Shown in pieces: positions 1 through 11,253 of a stretch of 64,000 bases of DNA (position 1 is the first letter of the stretch; every line of letters starts with the position of its first letter). This stretch comes from Limnephilus marmoratus. Taxonomy: Eukaryota; Arthropoda; Insecta; Trichoptera; Limnephilidae. Position numbers and translations under genes: made by a program. Where the stretch lies: positions 33,912,405 to 33,976,404 of the forward strand of contig OU862909.1 in NCBI GenBank assembly GCA_917880885.1, read 5' to 3'. A model generated the notes under the pieces. It was not told the origin of the DNA. It saw nothing but the letters and a program-made list of their open reading frames with translations, and did not search any database.

Positions 1-779
1 GGGCAGATGTGTAAGAGTGTTGCTATTTACAAACGCCATATTTATTCCCAAAAAACAAATATTTGATACACAAGTACGCACATAATTTATAAAATAAAAG
101 TGCCACTTCTAGAAACAACCGCATCAATTATAATGCATAAAAACTGGTTAATGTCACTGGTTAGTCAGGTACCTACTAATTCAGCATTTCTTGCTGTCGT
201 AGAAAGTACTGTTTTGATATAATTTAAAACCGCATAATTAGGTGATTTTTCACAAAAACGGCGTTCTACAAATTATCCAATTATTAATCGAAAAATGTCT
301 GACGAAAAGAGAGTGCTTCAAGACAAATGGGAAGAAGTATATTTCTTTGTTGGGGGGGGGTTGATGATTTTTTTTTGTCATACCAGTATAGTGTTGCGGC
401 CCGCGTAACTTTACAAATACATGTATGTGGTCCGAAGAGAAGAAAGGTTGAGTATCGTTGCTGTAGAAAGTAGTTTAATTCAACCATTTATACTTATAAA
501 TCTGGGAAATTCACTTTTTAATCAGAAATGCTCTCTAAAACCAGCTCTTTTGGAGGAATAGTAACACTATTTTACTTTTCTATAAATCTGTGGGAGTTGT
601 ATGGAATTCCTCACCAATTTGTTATATGGGAGAAGTAAGACTTTATAAATGTTAACTACACACACACAATGCACTCATCAGGTGGCCTAATTTATTTAAT
701 TATCAATTTTACTTACAACAGCTTAAAAAGCCATTTTTTTTAAGGGTCATCAAACTTTAGAATAAACTATCAATGTCAA
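1..779. other. Unassigned left flank
   Basis: AT-rich, with a SINE 3' piece at 240-285 (GATTTTTCACAAAAACGGCG, compare 42358) and a G9 run at 352-360. No gene is seen. Confidence 0.5.
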
Positions 780-1015
780 AATATGCACAGAGTGAAGATA
801 CCCTCAGCATCCTGGTGAAAGACCACCATTAAGAATTGAAACTTGATTTAGCCATGTTTGGTGACCAGATCTGAACAGCCAGGAACTTCTCACCTTCCTC
901 TTACTCATCTCCTTCCCTTCCCCACTACCTTCAGCCTCAACTTATCCCAATTGGGGATGGCATAGTCTCACTGGCTCCAGACGGTCGGGACCAGTTGGGA
1001 CTCTTGTGTACCTAT
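780..1015 (-). repeat. Copy of the 'CCCAATTGGGG' repeat family
   Basis: Inverted relative to related copies at 4110-4440 and 41095-41440. It shares the block around CATCCCCAATTGGGG, the GACCACCATT(C/A)AGAATTGAA block and the surrounding order. It has no coding content and behaves like a SINE or MITE. Confidence 0.7.
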
Positions 1016-1304
1016 TAAAAAATAAAGAAAGCAATTCTTTCCACATATTTCAGTCGCGCTGCCTGACATTCATCAGGATATAGAACGGGTCATCATTTTG
1101 GATGCAATGCAGAGGGTTTAAATACAGTAATGCTTTAATCACTCTGTCATCGTTATTCATGCAAACTTAAAACATAACCACTTGAGCGATAGTATATTAA
1201 AGAAAAAAGCCTAGAGCGAGAGATTTCCAGGTTTAGAAGCATATAAACTGCTTACTGCAGTTTAAAGCCAATAAACCCTGCCTTATTTCACCATTTATCC
1301 CATA

Positions 1305-1821
1305 CTAGCTGGTACCCGGCACGCGTTGCTATGCCATTTAATAAAGAAATTGTTTCTCTCTACGTGTCCTTTCCCATTCGTCCCCTTCGCCTTCCGCCTC
1401 CCCTACCTCTCCCGCATCTTTTTCCACTCTCACGTTCCCATTCCGCATCCTCCACCTTCCCTATACCCACTCCACTCCCCCCTTCTCCCGTCCCGCGAAC
1501 CCCCTCTCGAGTTCCCCTCCCCCCTGCGGGTTTCCCTCCCTTCCTCCCGCGAACCCCCTACCCGAGTTCCCCTCCTCCCTCCAGCATTCCATACATTCAT
1601 TCCCGATACATTCAGTTTTCAAACAGCTCGCGTGCCACCTATTGCAATATTTTTATACAAATTTCATAATGCCAGAGCTCACCAGTAGTTTTATACAAAC
1701 CTTGTCCTGACAATAATGAACACAAAAATAAAAGAATTATCCAATTTGGTGCAGTCGTTCGGAAGTTATACGCGTACATACATTTCGGCGTTTCATTTTT
1801 ATTTATATAGATAGATAGATT
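1305..1821 (+). repeat. CTAGCTG-type interspersed repeat with pyrimidine-rich core
   Basis: It begins CTAGCTGGTACCCGGCACGC, has a C/T-rich core of about 230 bp and ends with GCAGTCGTTCGGAAGTTATA and a GATA-rich simple repeat. Similar decayed copies lie at 5648, 10240-10650 and 49610-49935. The class (Helitron- or SINE-like) is undecided. The two plus-strand ORFs inside are composition artefacts. Confidence 0.55.
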
Positions 1822-2559
1822 TGTAAGTGGTATTGAAGATTTTATAAATTAATTTGAATCATAAAAATCACCTACCTACAACAGATACCCAATTTAGGGT
1901 AACTATCGCTAAAGGGCATGAGTGGTGCTGTGCTGCCCGAATTTGGGTAACTATCACTCGAGTGGATAATGAATTAACTTTTATTAGATTTTGTAAAAAT
2001 GGAGCAAGGAAGAACATATTATAATTAGATAGAGGAAGACGCCGGCAGGAGTGCAGTTCCACTGAAATGGGTGAATATTACCCCGATGTTAGCCAACCCC
2101 TGATAGGAGAGGGCACCAGAAGAAGATTAAACTGCTATTATTAAACTACAATTGTCTTTTATTCCATCTAAAAAAATTATAAAATTCGACTTTTATCTTA
2201 TCACAAAATGAAAGAATGCATACAGACTATCGCACTAATAACATTGTGTAGGTACATATTATACAGGAGGATTATTAATACATGCATTATCACATCAAAT
2301 CTTATATTTAAAGTAGTAGTGGTGAGTCTACGCACATTTACACAATATTGTATATATGTATGGCCACGATTAGCTTTATTACGTTATCGGGACTAGTATA
2401 GGAACATTTAAAACAAATTCTATCGATATTGTACGTGGATGTACAATTTAAATATGAAGTGAAGTCACCATTCAAAAAAATGTTTTTTTTTAAACTGATG
2501 GAATTCAAATGTAATAATTATCCACTAAGGATCTTACTAATAAACATGTTTTAAATTTT
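1822..2559. other. Unassigned stretch with repeat fragments
   Basis: 1865-1975 has two GGGTAACTATC blocks that also appear, in part and inverted, at 61695-61735 (CGATAGCTACCCAAATTTAG). The rest is AT-rich without a supported gene. Confidence 0.4.
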
Positions 2560-3051
2560 TGAGGGTCGATCATTAAGTACCCGTGTTTGAAGACTGGTGG
2601 CGTTGCTGAGGGAAGTTGACATTATCATCGACTACTGCCATCTGTCTAACGACACCAATACTAAATTTCAGGCTGGTTCATAGGTTAGTTTTTATTGGCG
2701 GCCAGTTGTATCACACGTGTTTCGTATTTCTCAATAAAATGGAAAAAGAGCAACATCTATGAATTAATGCTGCAACCACCATACTCGCCCGACCTGGCTC
2801 CTTGCGACTTCTTTCTGTTCCCCAACACGAAACATGGTTCCAGGGAAAAAATTCAACTCAATTGAGGAGGTTAAAGCCATAACAGAAGTGCATTGTGAAG
2901 AGTTTGACAAATCCTATTTTTTGGAGGGGTTAAAGATGTGGCAGAAACATTGGAAAGAGTGTATAAGATAACGTTAAAAAAATATATATATATATTGTGA
3001 AAAACTTATATCTTCATTCCTAACACGGGTCCTTATTGATCCACCCCTGTA
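2560..3051 (+). mobile_element. Internally deleted mariner-family element
   Basis: The right terminal repeat at 3024-3049 (CAGGGGTGGATCAATAAG on the minus strand, next to TA) pairs with a decayed left end near 2562. Inside, 2770-2970 encodes the C-terminal end of a mariner transposase: PPYSPDLAPCDFFLFP (with one of the catalytic acidic residues), then after a frameshift FNSIEEVKAI and WQKHWKECI. The rest of the transposase is lost, so the copy is dead. Confidence 0.8.
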
Positions 3052-3330
3052 CATGATGATTAATGTACATAGAGTAAATGGATGTTTTTCAGTTGTGTAA
3101 AATTTAAAATGTGTTCTATTAGTAAGGTGGTTAGCGGGAAAAAGTCATATGTGGTGTCTCAAGTTAATTTCCTTGTTTCAATTACAGTACTTATAGAACC
3201 TATTTAAGTAAAATGGTATAAACTTTTACGCAAGTAACATTTGAACTATTACACATAGAAATTTTAACTAGTCTTCAATTGCATAACAAGGTTATATTGT
3301 AATGATAAGCGATGGGTGGAGCCCCTTGTC

Positions 3331-3491
3331 TTATGATACGGAGGGTTGGGGGGCGGGGTTGCTGGAGTCGGGGGCGGGGGCTGGATGGTGCTTCTTCCTG
3401 TCCACGTGGCCCGAGCAGTTGTCACACTCATCCCCAGAGTCGTCTGAATCGGAGCCACCAAATTCCTTTTTCTTCTCGTAAATGCAACAAC
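3331..3491 (-). CDS. PPP1R11: PPP1R11 exon 3 (Cys-rich, Pro-rich C-terminus)
   Basis: Starts after TTCCAG (AG at 3493-3492) and completes the CCCIYEK motif. It then runs through an acidic GGSDSDDSGDE stretch, CDNCSGH and a proline-rich tail to a TAA at 3333-3331. Confidence 0.9.
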
Positions 3492-6400
3492 CTGGAATGT
3501 AAATAATAGTACAGTCATAATGTAGCTTAAAAGATTCAGAAAAGTTTAAAAAAAACCATGTGTGTTGTCGTAATTTACATTTGCTCTTCTTCTTGTTCAT
3601 ATTCTCGTTATCAACGGTGTCGTTGGTCCATTCCACTTTCTTATCAGTCCGGGGTCTCCGTAGCTTCAGTACAGCTACGGGCGGGGTCTCGGCAACCTAA
3701 AACACAAGATGATATTATTACACGAGGGTTATCCAAGAATTAAAAACCTTTCCTCATTTTCGGCGACGTGGACATTATTACTCAAAATATGGCGGCACTA
3801 GCGTGAAGCTCAGACTTTCCCCTAAAAAACGAGCGGTGATCCGGCTTGGTAGCTGCTTCAGTGCGAACTTTGCATCCCTATGAGATACCCATCTCCGCTG
3901 TCGAATCTCGCCTCCTGCGAGGTGCGCCCAATAATTCGCTTTCTCAACTAAGAGGGAGTTTGCCCTATAAGTATAAGCTCACAAATTTTAATCCCAGACG
4001 TGTCAGTAAGTCTACCACACAAATGATTTTGAGGTAAAAATGGCAAAGGCAAATTGCATGCTCGTTGGGTTCCCAAGATGTTGAAGAGCAAAATCGTGAG
4101 GAAAGTGCTGTATATATTTTTTAATATGAATACCGCACAAGAGTCCCAACTGCTCCTGTCTGGAGCCAGTGAGACTATGGCATCCCCAATTGGGGTATGT
4201 TCTGAGGCTGAAGGTAGTGGGGAGAGGAAGGAAATAGGGGAGAGGAAGGTGGGGGAGTACCTGGCTGTTCATATCTGGTCACCAAACACTTCTAAAACAA
4301 TTTCAAGCAACGTTTCAATTCTGAATGGTGGTCTTACACCACGGCGATACTGAGAGTATCTTCCACTCTGAAAAGTGCCGCAAATATACTATATATTATT
4401 TTAAATGAATAAATTGTGAAATAACACAAATTAATCAAATAAATTTTCGATACCTTTGGAATGCGAGCCAAGAGACTACGCCAACCGGCTAGGGTCTCTT
4501 CGAACCGTTTTTCCAACCAAGGTGAGGCTTTTTTGGATTGAAACTTGGGTTCACCACCTAACCCCAGAATCAAAAAGGCAATCAATGACATGGAGGCCCT
4601 GAGGAAAATAACTTCAATCACGGCCTACATCATCTTAAGGAATCTCGAATAAAATGAATGGATGTAAAATCTCAGGACGCAGGCACACAACATGCCAACC
4701 AACGAGCTACTGAGCTATGGGCGGAGTAACGGCGCGCTGGTGAAGAGACCAAAGGGGGAAAATTTCATACTCTAGTAGGTTGCTCTTATGTTCAATGGAG
4801 AATAGGTTGTGTATGATTTTGAAAAAAAATTGTGCAAATTTCACGATGCTGCTTCAGGAAACAGATTTTTGCTTTACAGAAAAAGGTTAAATAAATAGTA
4901 ATTGCATTGGGTGCAGTATTATTTAATTTGTAAAATTTCAAAGTTAATATTCAGTATCTGTGAAAGTTTTGTTGTTATTCCATTTTGGGCCAGTTGTTTC
5001 ACAGAACTTGAATATTAACTACGAAATTTGATGAAATGTTCTGTGTAACAACTGCCCTAAATACGAGCGATGATATGGCCCACTTTACCGAGAAAAATAC
5101 TTAGAACTTTTGTTACTCAAAACATTTCTATATGAGCTATAAATAGTGTCATAGCATCACGTGGATGAGATAAATTAGCAATGCAAATGGCTGTTACATT
5201 TGCAACGCATTTATAATCATAGACCCATTAAACTTGTGGTTATCTCTAGTGTAATCAGGTATAGATTTGTTGTGACATTATACAAACCACTTTAGCAGGG
5301 TTATAACATAACATAATATGCTAGTAGCCTAGAAAAACAACAGACTGTTCCCATGAATAAATAAATACATACATACTAAGTATATTTTACAAAATTAACC
5401 TAATGGCCCTCTTTGATTCCCTATTATGAGAAACAGCTAATTGCCGTTCTTCACCCTTACCTTTACAACCGGCTTCGTGCAGCGTGAGTTTATCTTTGAA
5501 AAAATCCTTACATTTTTTTTGATTCATATACATTCATCTTACAGAAAATAAATCAGTTTTTGGGAACAGAAACGGTGTCGATCAAAGTAAATGTAAAGGT
5601 TGTAAATGCATTGTCTCCAATGTGAAAACTTGAAATTATGTTTTTACTAGCTGGGGTTCCCGGCTTCGCTCATTGAACTGACATTCGAATCCATGACAGA
5701 TCTTGCTTTATATACCCCTACCAATGGGTAGCACCACCCATAAAAAATAGACTTCGAATGGTTCACAATGTTCCAGAACATTCCACAATGGTCTGGGATG
5801 TTGTGGAATGCTCTCGAATGTTTTGACTGTTCTAGAAATTTCTAGAGGGTGAAACTTCCAGCCCTTATACCTTCAAAAGCACGCCCATCAGGTAAAAACA
5901 GGAACCTTCTACATGGATGGTGGATAGAGGGCTACCACACCATCTTGATCGTACCGGGATTCGTTTTTGAGTTTTAGCGAGACGCACATTATTGTACACT
6001 TTCTTTTATAATAAATATTGATTATTGTGGGGAACAATAATTTTAATAGTTATAGTAGAATTTTTGTTTTTTTTTTTAAAGGTAAGACAAATATTCCCGT
6101 GTTGCAAATAATCTGACAATATTTGGAAGCCTCTTACTACCATCATTATAAGTAGTAAGCGGCTGGCGGAGGCAAAAACGTTAGGAATGTATGGCGAGCG
6201 ATATGCTGAAAGAGGCCAAAACCAAATGATCTTTTATAGCTAAGTCTGTTGGACCCATAAAACAAATTTGACCGGTTCAGTAACTATAATTTAATTGTTT
6301 TGCCTTTAATAATGAGCGGCTCTGGAATTTTCGTTTTGCCTCCGCCAGCCGCCTACTAATTATAAGTACAAGATGTTGCTTGTGCAATGTTGGAGGATTT

Positions 6401-9400
6401 AGATAGGAGAGGAGTTGAACCCAAGACGGCCAGATTTGTCAGAAACTGGTTGAACCACTAATTAAAAATATAAAACTCTTGCATGTAAAATTTATTTATT
6501 TTTGGTAGAATTAACACCAACATACATATATATATATTTTTAACATTAGGTATGTTATATTAATGTAATATAAATTATTAAGTACATAAATTCCTACACA
6601 ATCATAAATAGGATAACCTTATTTAAGGAATGGCTCCCTGTGATTTTAGAGATGCTATTTCATTTTCAGTGTATCCTAAAAACTCAGTCAGGATTTGGCT
6701 GGTGTGTTCCCCCAGCAAAGGAGGTCTGGATCTGATGTAATTACCTCCATCACTAAACTTAACAGGAGGCCCCACAATCTTTATTTTACCACCGACAGGA
6801 TGATCTAATTCTTTTACAAGGTCAAGATGCTGCACTTGTGCATCTGCAAATACCTTATCAATCGAGTTCACCGGCCCAAATGGAAATGGAGATCCTTCTA
6901 ATACATCCATCCAATCTTCAGTACTTTTTGTACAAAATATATTTTCCAGAATCTCGATTAAATCTTTACGATTTTGAACTCTTAAAACATTCGTTGAATA
7001 CTTTGCATCAGAAGATATATCTTCTATATGTAATACTTTACACAGAGCCTGGAACTGTTTATTGGATCCTGTCCCAATAATCAAGTGTCCGTCTTTAGTG
7101 GCAAAGGCTTGGTATGGAACAATGCTCTCATGAGCAGTACCGCGTCTTATAGCCACTTGGCCATTATTCAGGTAGTTCGATCCCAAGTTTATCAAGCAGG
7201 CTACTTGCGTTGCCAAAAGGTTGCAATCTATCTTCTGCCCTTTTCCTGTTCTCTGTTTGAGCAGTAGAGCAGCCAAGATGGATCCGTAGGCACACAGCCC
7301 CGTTGCCATATCTGTCATAGGAACTCCTACTTTAGAGGGGCCCCCGTTCTCATTCCCCGTGACACTCAGGAGTCCTCCGAAGCCAGCAGCAATTACGTCG
7401 TACCTAAAACAACCCAATTAATAACCATAGCATGCGGAATATCAACTATTGCCAAATATTGTTTAAAATTACCCAGGTTTATTGGCGTAGGGACCATCAG
7501 CACCGTAGCCTGTAATTGAGCAATAAATTAGGTGAGGTGCCACCTTCTTCAATTTGTCGTAGCCAAGACCGAATTCTTCAAGTTTACCAGGAACATAATT
7601 TTCTATCAATATATCACACTTTTTAGCTAAATCGCAAATTATCGACGCCCCTACAATATTTAAAAACTTTTGTTAATAATGATGATTATGATTTTGAAAA
7701 AGCACAGCAAATCACTAATAGAAAGAGTTTTACCGTGAGAATTCTTTATATCAATGCAGATGCTTCTTTTATTTCTGTTCAATGACGTGAAATAAGAACT
7801 CTCACTACTGTCGTTCAGGAATGGCGGCCCCCATTTACGTGCCTCATCTCCTCCTGCGGGATGTTCAACCTTTATAACATTCGCACCTAAATCCCCCAAC
7901 ATCATCGAACAGTAAGGGCCAGCCACAATTCTTGTCATGTCAATAACAGATATTCCAGACAAAGGACTTGTGTCATTTACACCACTTGAATAACAATTTA
8001 AACTACTGTTAGATATAGACAGGGCATTCTTTGGATATTGAGAAGAATACCTTAGCAATTTTAACATTTTCGAAGGTCAATTTAATCTATAGTCGGTCAA
8101 ACAAATTTCTATAAGTCCGTCAAATAAAATCACACGTAGCGAAACCTGTTATCAGCCAAAGCAACATACATAACGTTAATGTAAATACATTGTAACACGA
8201 ACAATCCGCATAAATATTCCAGTGACGGTTCGTGACTTTTCAATGAGCTAGAGTGGTAAGATTTCAATTTTTTGCATGAAGATTTTCAGTTGTGCACAAC
8301 CTCCCTAAACTGAAAGATCTTCTAACGAAAAATTTTACTTTTGGAAAAAATAAATATACAGGGTGTAACAGGATGTCCCCATGGGATTTTAACCAGCAAT
8401 TCTTGAGAATATTTGGAGTAAAAAATGTACATGTCATTTTCTGTCCGATGACATTTTTTTCTATTAAAAACATTAAAAATATTTTTCCATCACTCTTTGC
8501 CACTGACTAGTTAGATGTTGGCACGCTTACAGCCTAGCAGTCATTTGATAAGCATTGCGTCTCGTTCTAACAGCATCTGCATGTATAATACACGAAACGG
8601 CGCGCATATCGCTCACCCATCGAGATCGCATATATTCCAAAGCGATGGGAACAGTAGCGACATGTGATTGAAATATATTTTATTAATTTTTGGGGATCGC
8701 TGGCAACGGTTAATATGCACTTTTTTTTGACAAAACCTTTTGATTCACCTTAATTACATTAAAAGGCAACTATTTGCATTGGGGGAAGTGGAAAATATTT
8801 CATTCTAAATTTCATTACGTAAAATTAAAATTAGCTTTCGTCTTGTGAGATTGTACGCCAGAATCACAAACCATGTTACACAAACCTAGCGTAGCTGCTA
8901 AACTACTTGAAAACTGGGATGTTTTTCTTGCCTTGACGCGAGTAGGCGTTATAAAGGGGCACTTTCTTTTGTATCACAAACCATGTTACACAAAAATATT
9001 TTCCACTTCCCCCATTGCAAATAATTGTCTTTTAATGTAATTAAGGTGAATCAAAAGAGTTTTTCAAAAAAAAGTGCGTATTAACCGTTGCCAGCGATCC
9101 CCAAAATTTACCTTCTCAGGAATCGCTGGTTAAAATCCCTCAGATACGTCCTGTTACACCCTGTATATTAAAAAAAAATACATAAAATGTTACATTATGT
9201 ACAAAATATTGTAACATTGATCATTCTTGCAGTGGACCCTTCATATATTTTCAACTACAACATCAATAATGTCATTATTTTCAATCTTGCCACTCGCGAA
9301 AAGTCGCGGACCGCCCCTGCAGTGGAGTGGTGGGGCTTGAACTTAGTACTAAGAATGTAAATAAATAGATAAGTGCTTCTCCGATGCAAACTTTCGAGAT

Positions 9401-9582
9401 AATGTGATATGTATGTCACGGAGATCGGCACATTATGATGTGCAAATAAATAAATTCCACTCAAGGGAAGAGCACATGTTTACAGCTGTATTTACCTGAG
9501 ATATGGGCTCCGTTACAGTTGTTGTTACTGTTGAAGTTGTCATTTCTTCGCGAACCCTAGTCTGAGAAGAGTTTGCCATCAT
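3331..9582 (-). CDS. PPP1R11: PPP1R11 (protein phosphatase 1 inhibitor-3), three coding exons
   Basis: Joined exons 9582-9496, 3696-3579 and 3491-3331 give 366 bp, or 121 residues, close to the 126 of the human protein. The family is a small, heat-stable inhibitor of protein phosphatase 1 that also acts as an E3 ubiquitin ligase. Visible landmarks are a Thr/Val-rich N-terminus (TTSTVTTTVTEP), a basic stretch LKLRRPR, the PP1-docking motif KKVEW at about residues 48-52, the conserved TNDTVDNENM block, a CCCIYEKKKEF cysteine run made across the second splice, a second Cys/His cluster (DECDNCSGH) and a Pro-rich tail. Intron phases fit exactly (phase 0, then phase 1). Two adjacent ATGs open exon 1; the upstream one is used here. 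Intron 1 (5.8 kb) contains the whole SUGCT gene plus several repeats. Symbol by family similarity. Confidence 0.9.
3579..3696 (-). CDS. PPP1R11: PPP1R11 exon 2 (PP1-docking motif)
   Basis: Starts after a TTTTAG acceptor (AG at 3698-3697) with VAETPPVAVLKLRR and carries the KKVEW docking motif and the TNDTVDNENMNKKKSK block. It ends in phase 1 at AAAT|GTAAAT. Confidence 0.9.
3740..5640. other. PPP1R11 intron 1, 3' part
   Basis: Apart from the repeat at 4110-4440 it has a degraded tRNA-like stretch near 4690-4725 (minus strand CCCATAGCTCAGTAGCTCG) and AT-rich unique DNA. No coding feature is supported. Confidence 0.4.
4110..4440 (+). repeat. Copy of the 'CCCAATTGGGG' repeat family
   Basis: About 85% identical by eye to 41095-41440 over more than 300 bp, from TTTTTAATATGAATACC to AAATAACACAAATTAATC. 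Partial inverted copies are at 780-1015, 18135-18215 and 49945-50660. Confidence 0.8.
5648..5960 (+). repeat. CTAGCTG-type repeat containing heat-shock-element-like blocks
   Basis: It starts ACTAGCTGGGGTTCCCGGCT. Inside are inverted TTC/GAA pentamer clusters at 5771-5784 (TTCCAGAACATTCC) and 5830-5846 (TTCTAGAAATTTCTAGA). It lies in PPP1R11 intron 1, downstream of SUGCT. Confidence 0.5.
6623..7403 (-). CDS. SUGCT: SUGCT exon 3
   Basis: Starts after TTTTAG (AG at 7405-7404) and carries the catalytic Asp region, the large domain and the C-terminus. Stop TAA is at 6625-6623. Confidence 0.92.
6623..8067 (-). CDS. SUGCT: SUGCT-like CaiB/BaiF CoA-transferase, nested gene
   Basis: Exons 8067-7734, 7650-7473 and 7403-6623 join to 1293 bp, or 430 residues, near the size of human succinyl-CoA:glutarate CoA-transferase (about 440). 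Members of this class III CoA-transferase family move CoA between dicarboxylic acids in mitochondria (glutarate and lysine breakdown). The first ~30 residues are basic and free of acidic residues up to about position 31, as expected of a mitochondrial presequence. Family motifs: PLSGISVIDMTRIVAGPY near the start, LGDLGANVIKVEHP, NRNKRSI, IENYVPGKLE, YGADGPYANKPGYD across splice 2, and GVPMTDMATG, whose Asp at about residue 202 lies where the family has its catalytic aspartate. The C-terminus has RSRPPLLGEHT. No stop or frameshift is seen. The gene lies inside PPP1R11 intron 1 on the same strand. It could be a paralogue with a different acid specificity. Confidence 0.9.
7473..7650 (-). CDS. SUGCT: SUGCT exon 2
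   Basis: Bounded by TTGTAG (AG at 7652-7651) and CCTGG|GTAATT (GT at 7472-7471). It encodes GASIICDLAKKCDILIENYV through YCSITGYGADGP, which is the family's conserved middle region. It is open in the joining frame only. Confidence 0.88.
7734..8067 (-). CDS. SUGCT: SUGCT exon 1
   Basis: Encodes the presumed mitochondrial presequence and the N-terminal nucleotide-fold part of the CoA-transferase. The donor is CACG|GTAAAA (GT at 7733-7732), phase 1. The first ATG of the frame is used. Confidence 0.88.
8359..9163. mobile_element. MITE with CAGGGTGTAACAGG ends
   Basis: The left end CAGGGTGTAACAGGATGTCC pairs with the right end read on the other strand, CAGGGTGTAACAGGACGTAT. Both arms also share the block ATTTTAACCAGC. 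The flanks TA/TA fit a two-base duplication. A second element (8685-9108) sits inside. Fragments of the same family occur at 15420-15475 and 57130-57190. Confidence 0.7.
8685..9108. mobile_element. Foldback MITE, 'GATCGCTGGCAACGG' family
   Basis: Long inverted arms start TTTTTGGGGATCGCTGGCAA on the left and are mirrored at the right end. The arms include the block TTCACCTTAATTACATTAA and a core with ACGCGAGTAGGCGTTATAAA. Related copies are at 30655-30961 (one arm only) and 37411-38116. Confidence 0.8.
9496..9582 (-). CDS. PPP1R11: PPP1R11 exon 1 (N-terminus)
   Basis: Encodes 29 residues from MMANSS to EPISQ and ends at a CAG|GTAAAT donor (GT at 9495-9494), phase 0. It is too short to look like a gene alone. 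Its Thr/Val-rich text matches the N-terminus of inhibitor-3 proteins and joins in frame to exon 2. Confidence 0.85.
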
Positions 9583-10967
9583 AATATTATTATAAAAAAT
9601 CACTGTTCTAACATTTCTGAGCACGTGAAACAAAGACTGGAATTTTTATTTAAAAGGAGTCCTATTATTTAAACCAGATATTTTCAAATCAAAAACTTCA
9701 CGTATTTTCAGTGGCGTGCAAAACTTGAATATCAATATCAGAAAAACTGACAAGCCATCGCCGAACCGAAAATTGCCATTGCTTGGAAAAGAAAACGCAT
9801 AAATAAACAGGGTTGCCAATGCTTATATCCTAAAATACCCGCAATAAATGTTCAAAATCCCCAAATTGGGGAACACAATATAACAAATTTCTCACAAGTT
9901 CTTTCATATTTTTACCTCCAAAATATAACAAAATTCTAATGAAATTGGCATGTTTTATCGATTTCTTGTATTATTTTATTGAAGTAAAACTTCTTTATGC
10001 ATGCTTGACTTGGAGAGTAAGCTGGTGAATGCGTGACGAGAGCGTTATGAAAAGTGTGATCGGGCGAGGCGAACGGAGGTTTAGAGGGAGATATAAGTTA
10101 GTGAAGTTTTACTTCAGTCGTGTGGTCTAAAGCAAACTCGTTTTTTTTTATTTCGAACATTGACAGGATAGCATATTACTTATTTAAATAAATATCAAAA
10201 TATGCTTGCTTGGTGTAGATATTTATATGAGTATGTACTATAGGCATGCGTTGCTAAACCATTCATTCGATTGCGATGAAACTTTTGGGAGTTGATGTGC
10301 GCATGCCCGCGATGGTTTCTATATACAATAGTGAGCTCGGGTGTCACGAAATTATACGTTGCTAACCATTCATCCGATTGCGATGAAACTTTGGGCCGCG
10401 TATGTCAAGGAGAAACAATTTATTTATTATGTGACATAGCAACGCATGCCGGGAACTGGCTAGTTACATATATAATATATTAGCTGACCCGGTCACGCGT
10501 TGCTGTGGCTAACGAAAAACAACGCTATCTACTGGATTGTTACCCAATCTTCATAACCACCGCCATCTGTTAATTTGCATACAAATCAAATCCACACCGC
10601 CCGCTTGCCAGCCCGTTCGTTCACCACATACAGACATTCTCCTTTATTTATATTTTTCAATATGGTTGATAATCAAGAAATGCCTAGAATCCCCGCAAAA
10701 TACCCAATTCTACAAACTTAATAATTCCCCGCAATTTGGGGAATTTCCCGCAAATTGGCAACCCTGTAAGATAATCCACGTGCCATAGATATTCAGAGTT
10801 TTCTATTGGCCGATAGGGGGTGTGTGTGTGGTTTGGTTTATTAGGGAAGAGGGGTGAACCATGGGTGAACCTTTGACGTCACACAACCATGGATATTTCC
10901 GTGTCTTAAAAATTGCGTTAGACGCGAATTCGACATAAAAATGACAAGCTTTTTTCTAGTGTCTTAA
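9583..10967. other. Upstream flank of PPP1R11
   Basis: It probably holds the PPP1R11 promoter and 5'UTR. CTAGCTG-type repeat pieces lie at 10240-10480 and 10480-10650, and a GGGGAATT-rich inverted pair near 9865 and 10735 (CCCCAAATTGGGG-like) suggests another decayed inverted-repeat element. Confidence 0.4.
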
Positions 10968-10982
10968 GCCTCGATGACACAG

Positions 10983-11116
10983 CGTCACCTCATTTGGACA
11001 AGGTTCTAACTGCACCTTATAATGGAAAGGACTTTGACATCTAAGCACAAGTTCTTAGGTGTCAAAGTCCTAACCATTGTAAGGTGCTGTTAGAACCTTG
11101 TCCAAATGAGGTGACG
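10983..11116. repeat. Long near-perfect hairpin
   Basis: Arms 10983-11042 and 11057-11116 are complementary over 60 bases with about five mismatches, around a 14-base loop. It is the terminal part of a larger inverted-repeat element, since GCCTCGATGACAC just before it reappears inverted at 14716-14728. Confidence 0.8.
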
Positions 11117-11253
11117 ACAGCGCGAGTTTACAAGCTACTATCTGGGAAATTCACTGTCTATTAGTAGAGAGTAGAAAATATTAAAAATTTAACTACTAAA
11201 TTTGTAGGCTGGCAACATCAATTTAACTGTCAAATATTCTTTCAAATCGCAAT

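Noticed and set aside
1326..1688. Overlapping Pro-rich ORFs of 112-120 residues
   Set aside because: Produced by a C/T-rich low-complexity core of a dispersed repeat.
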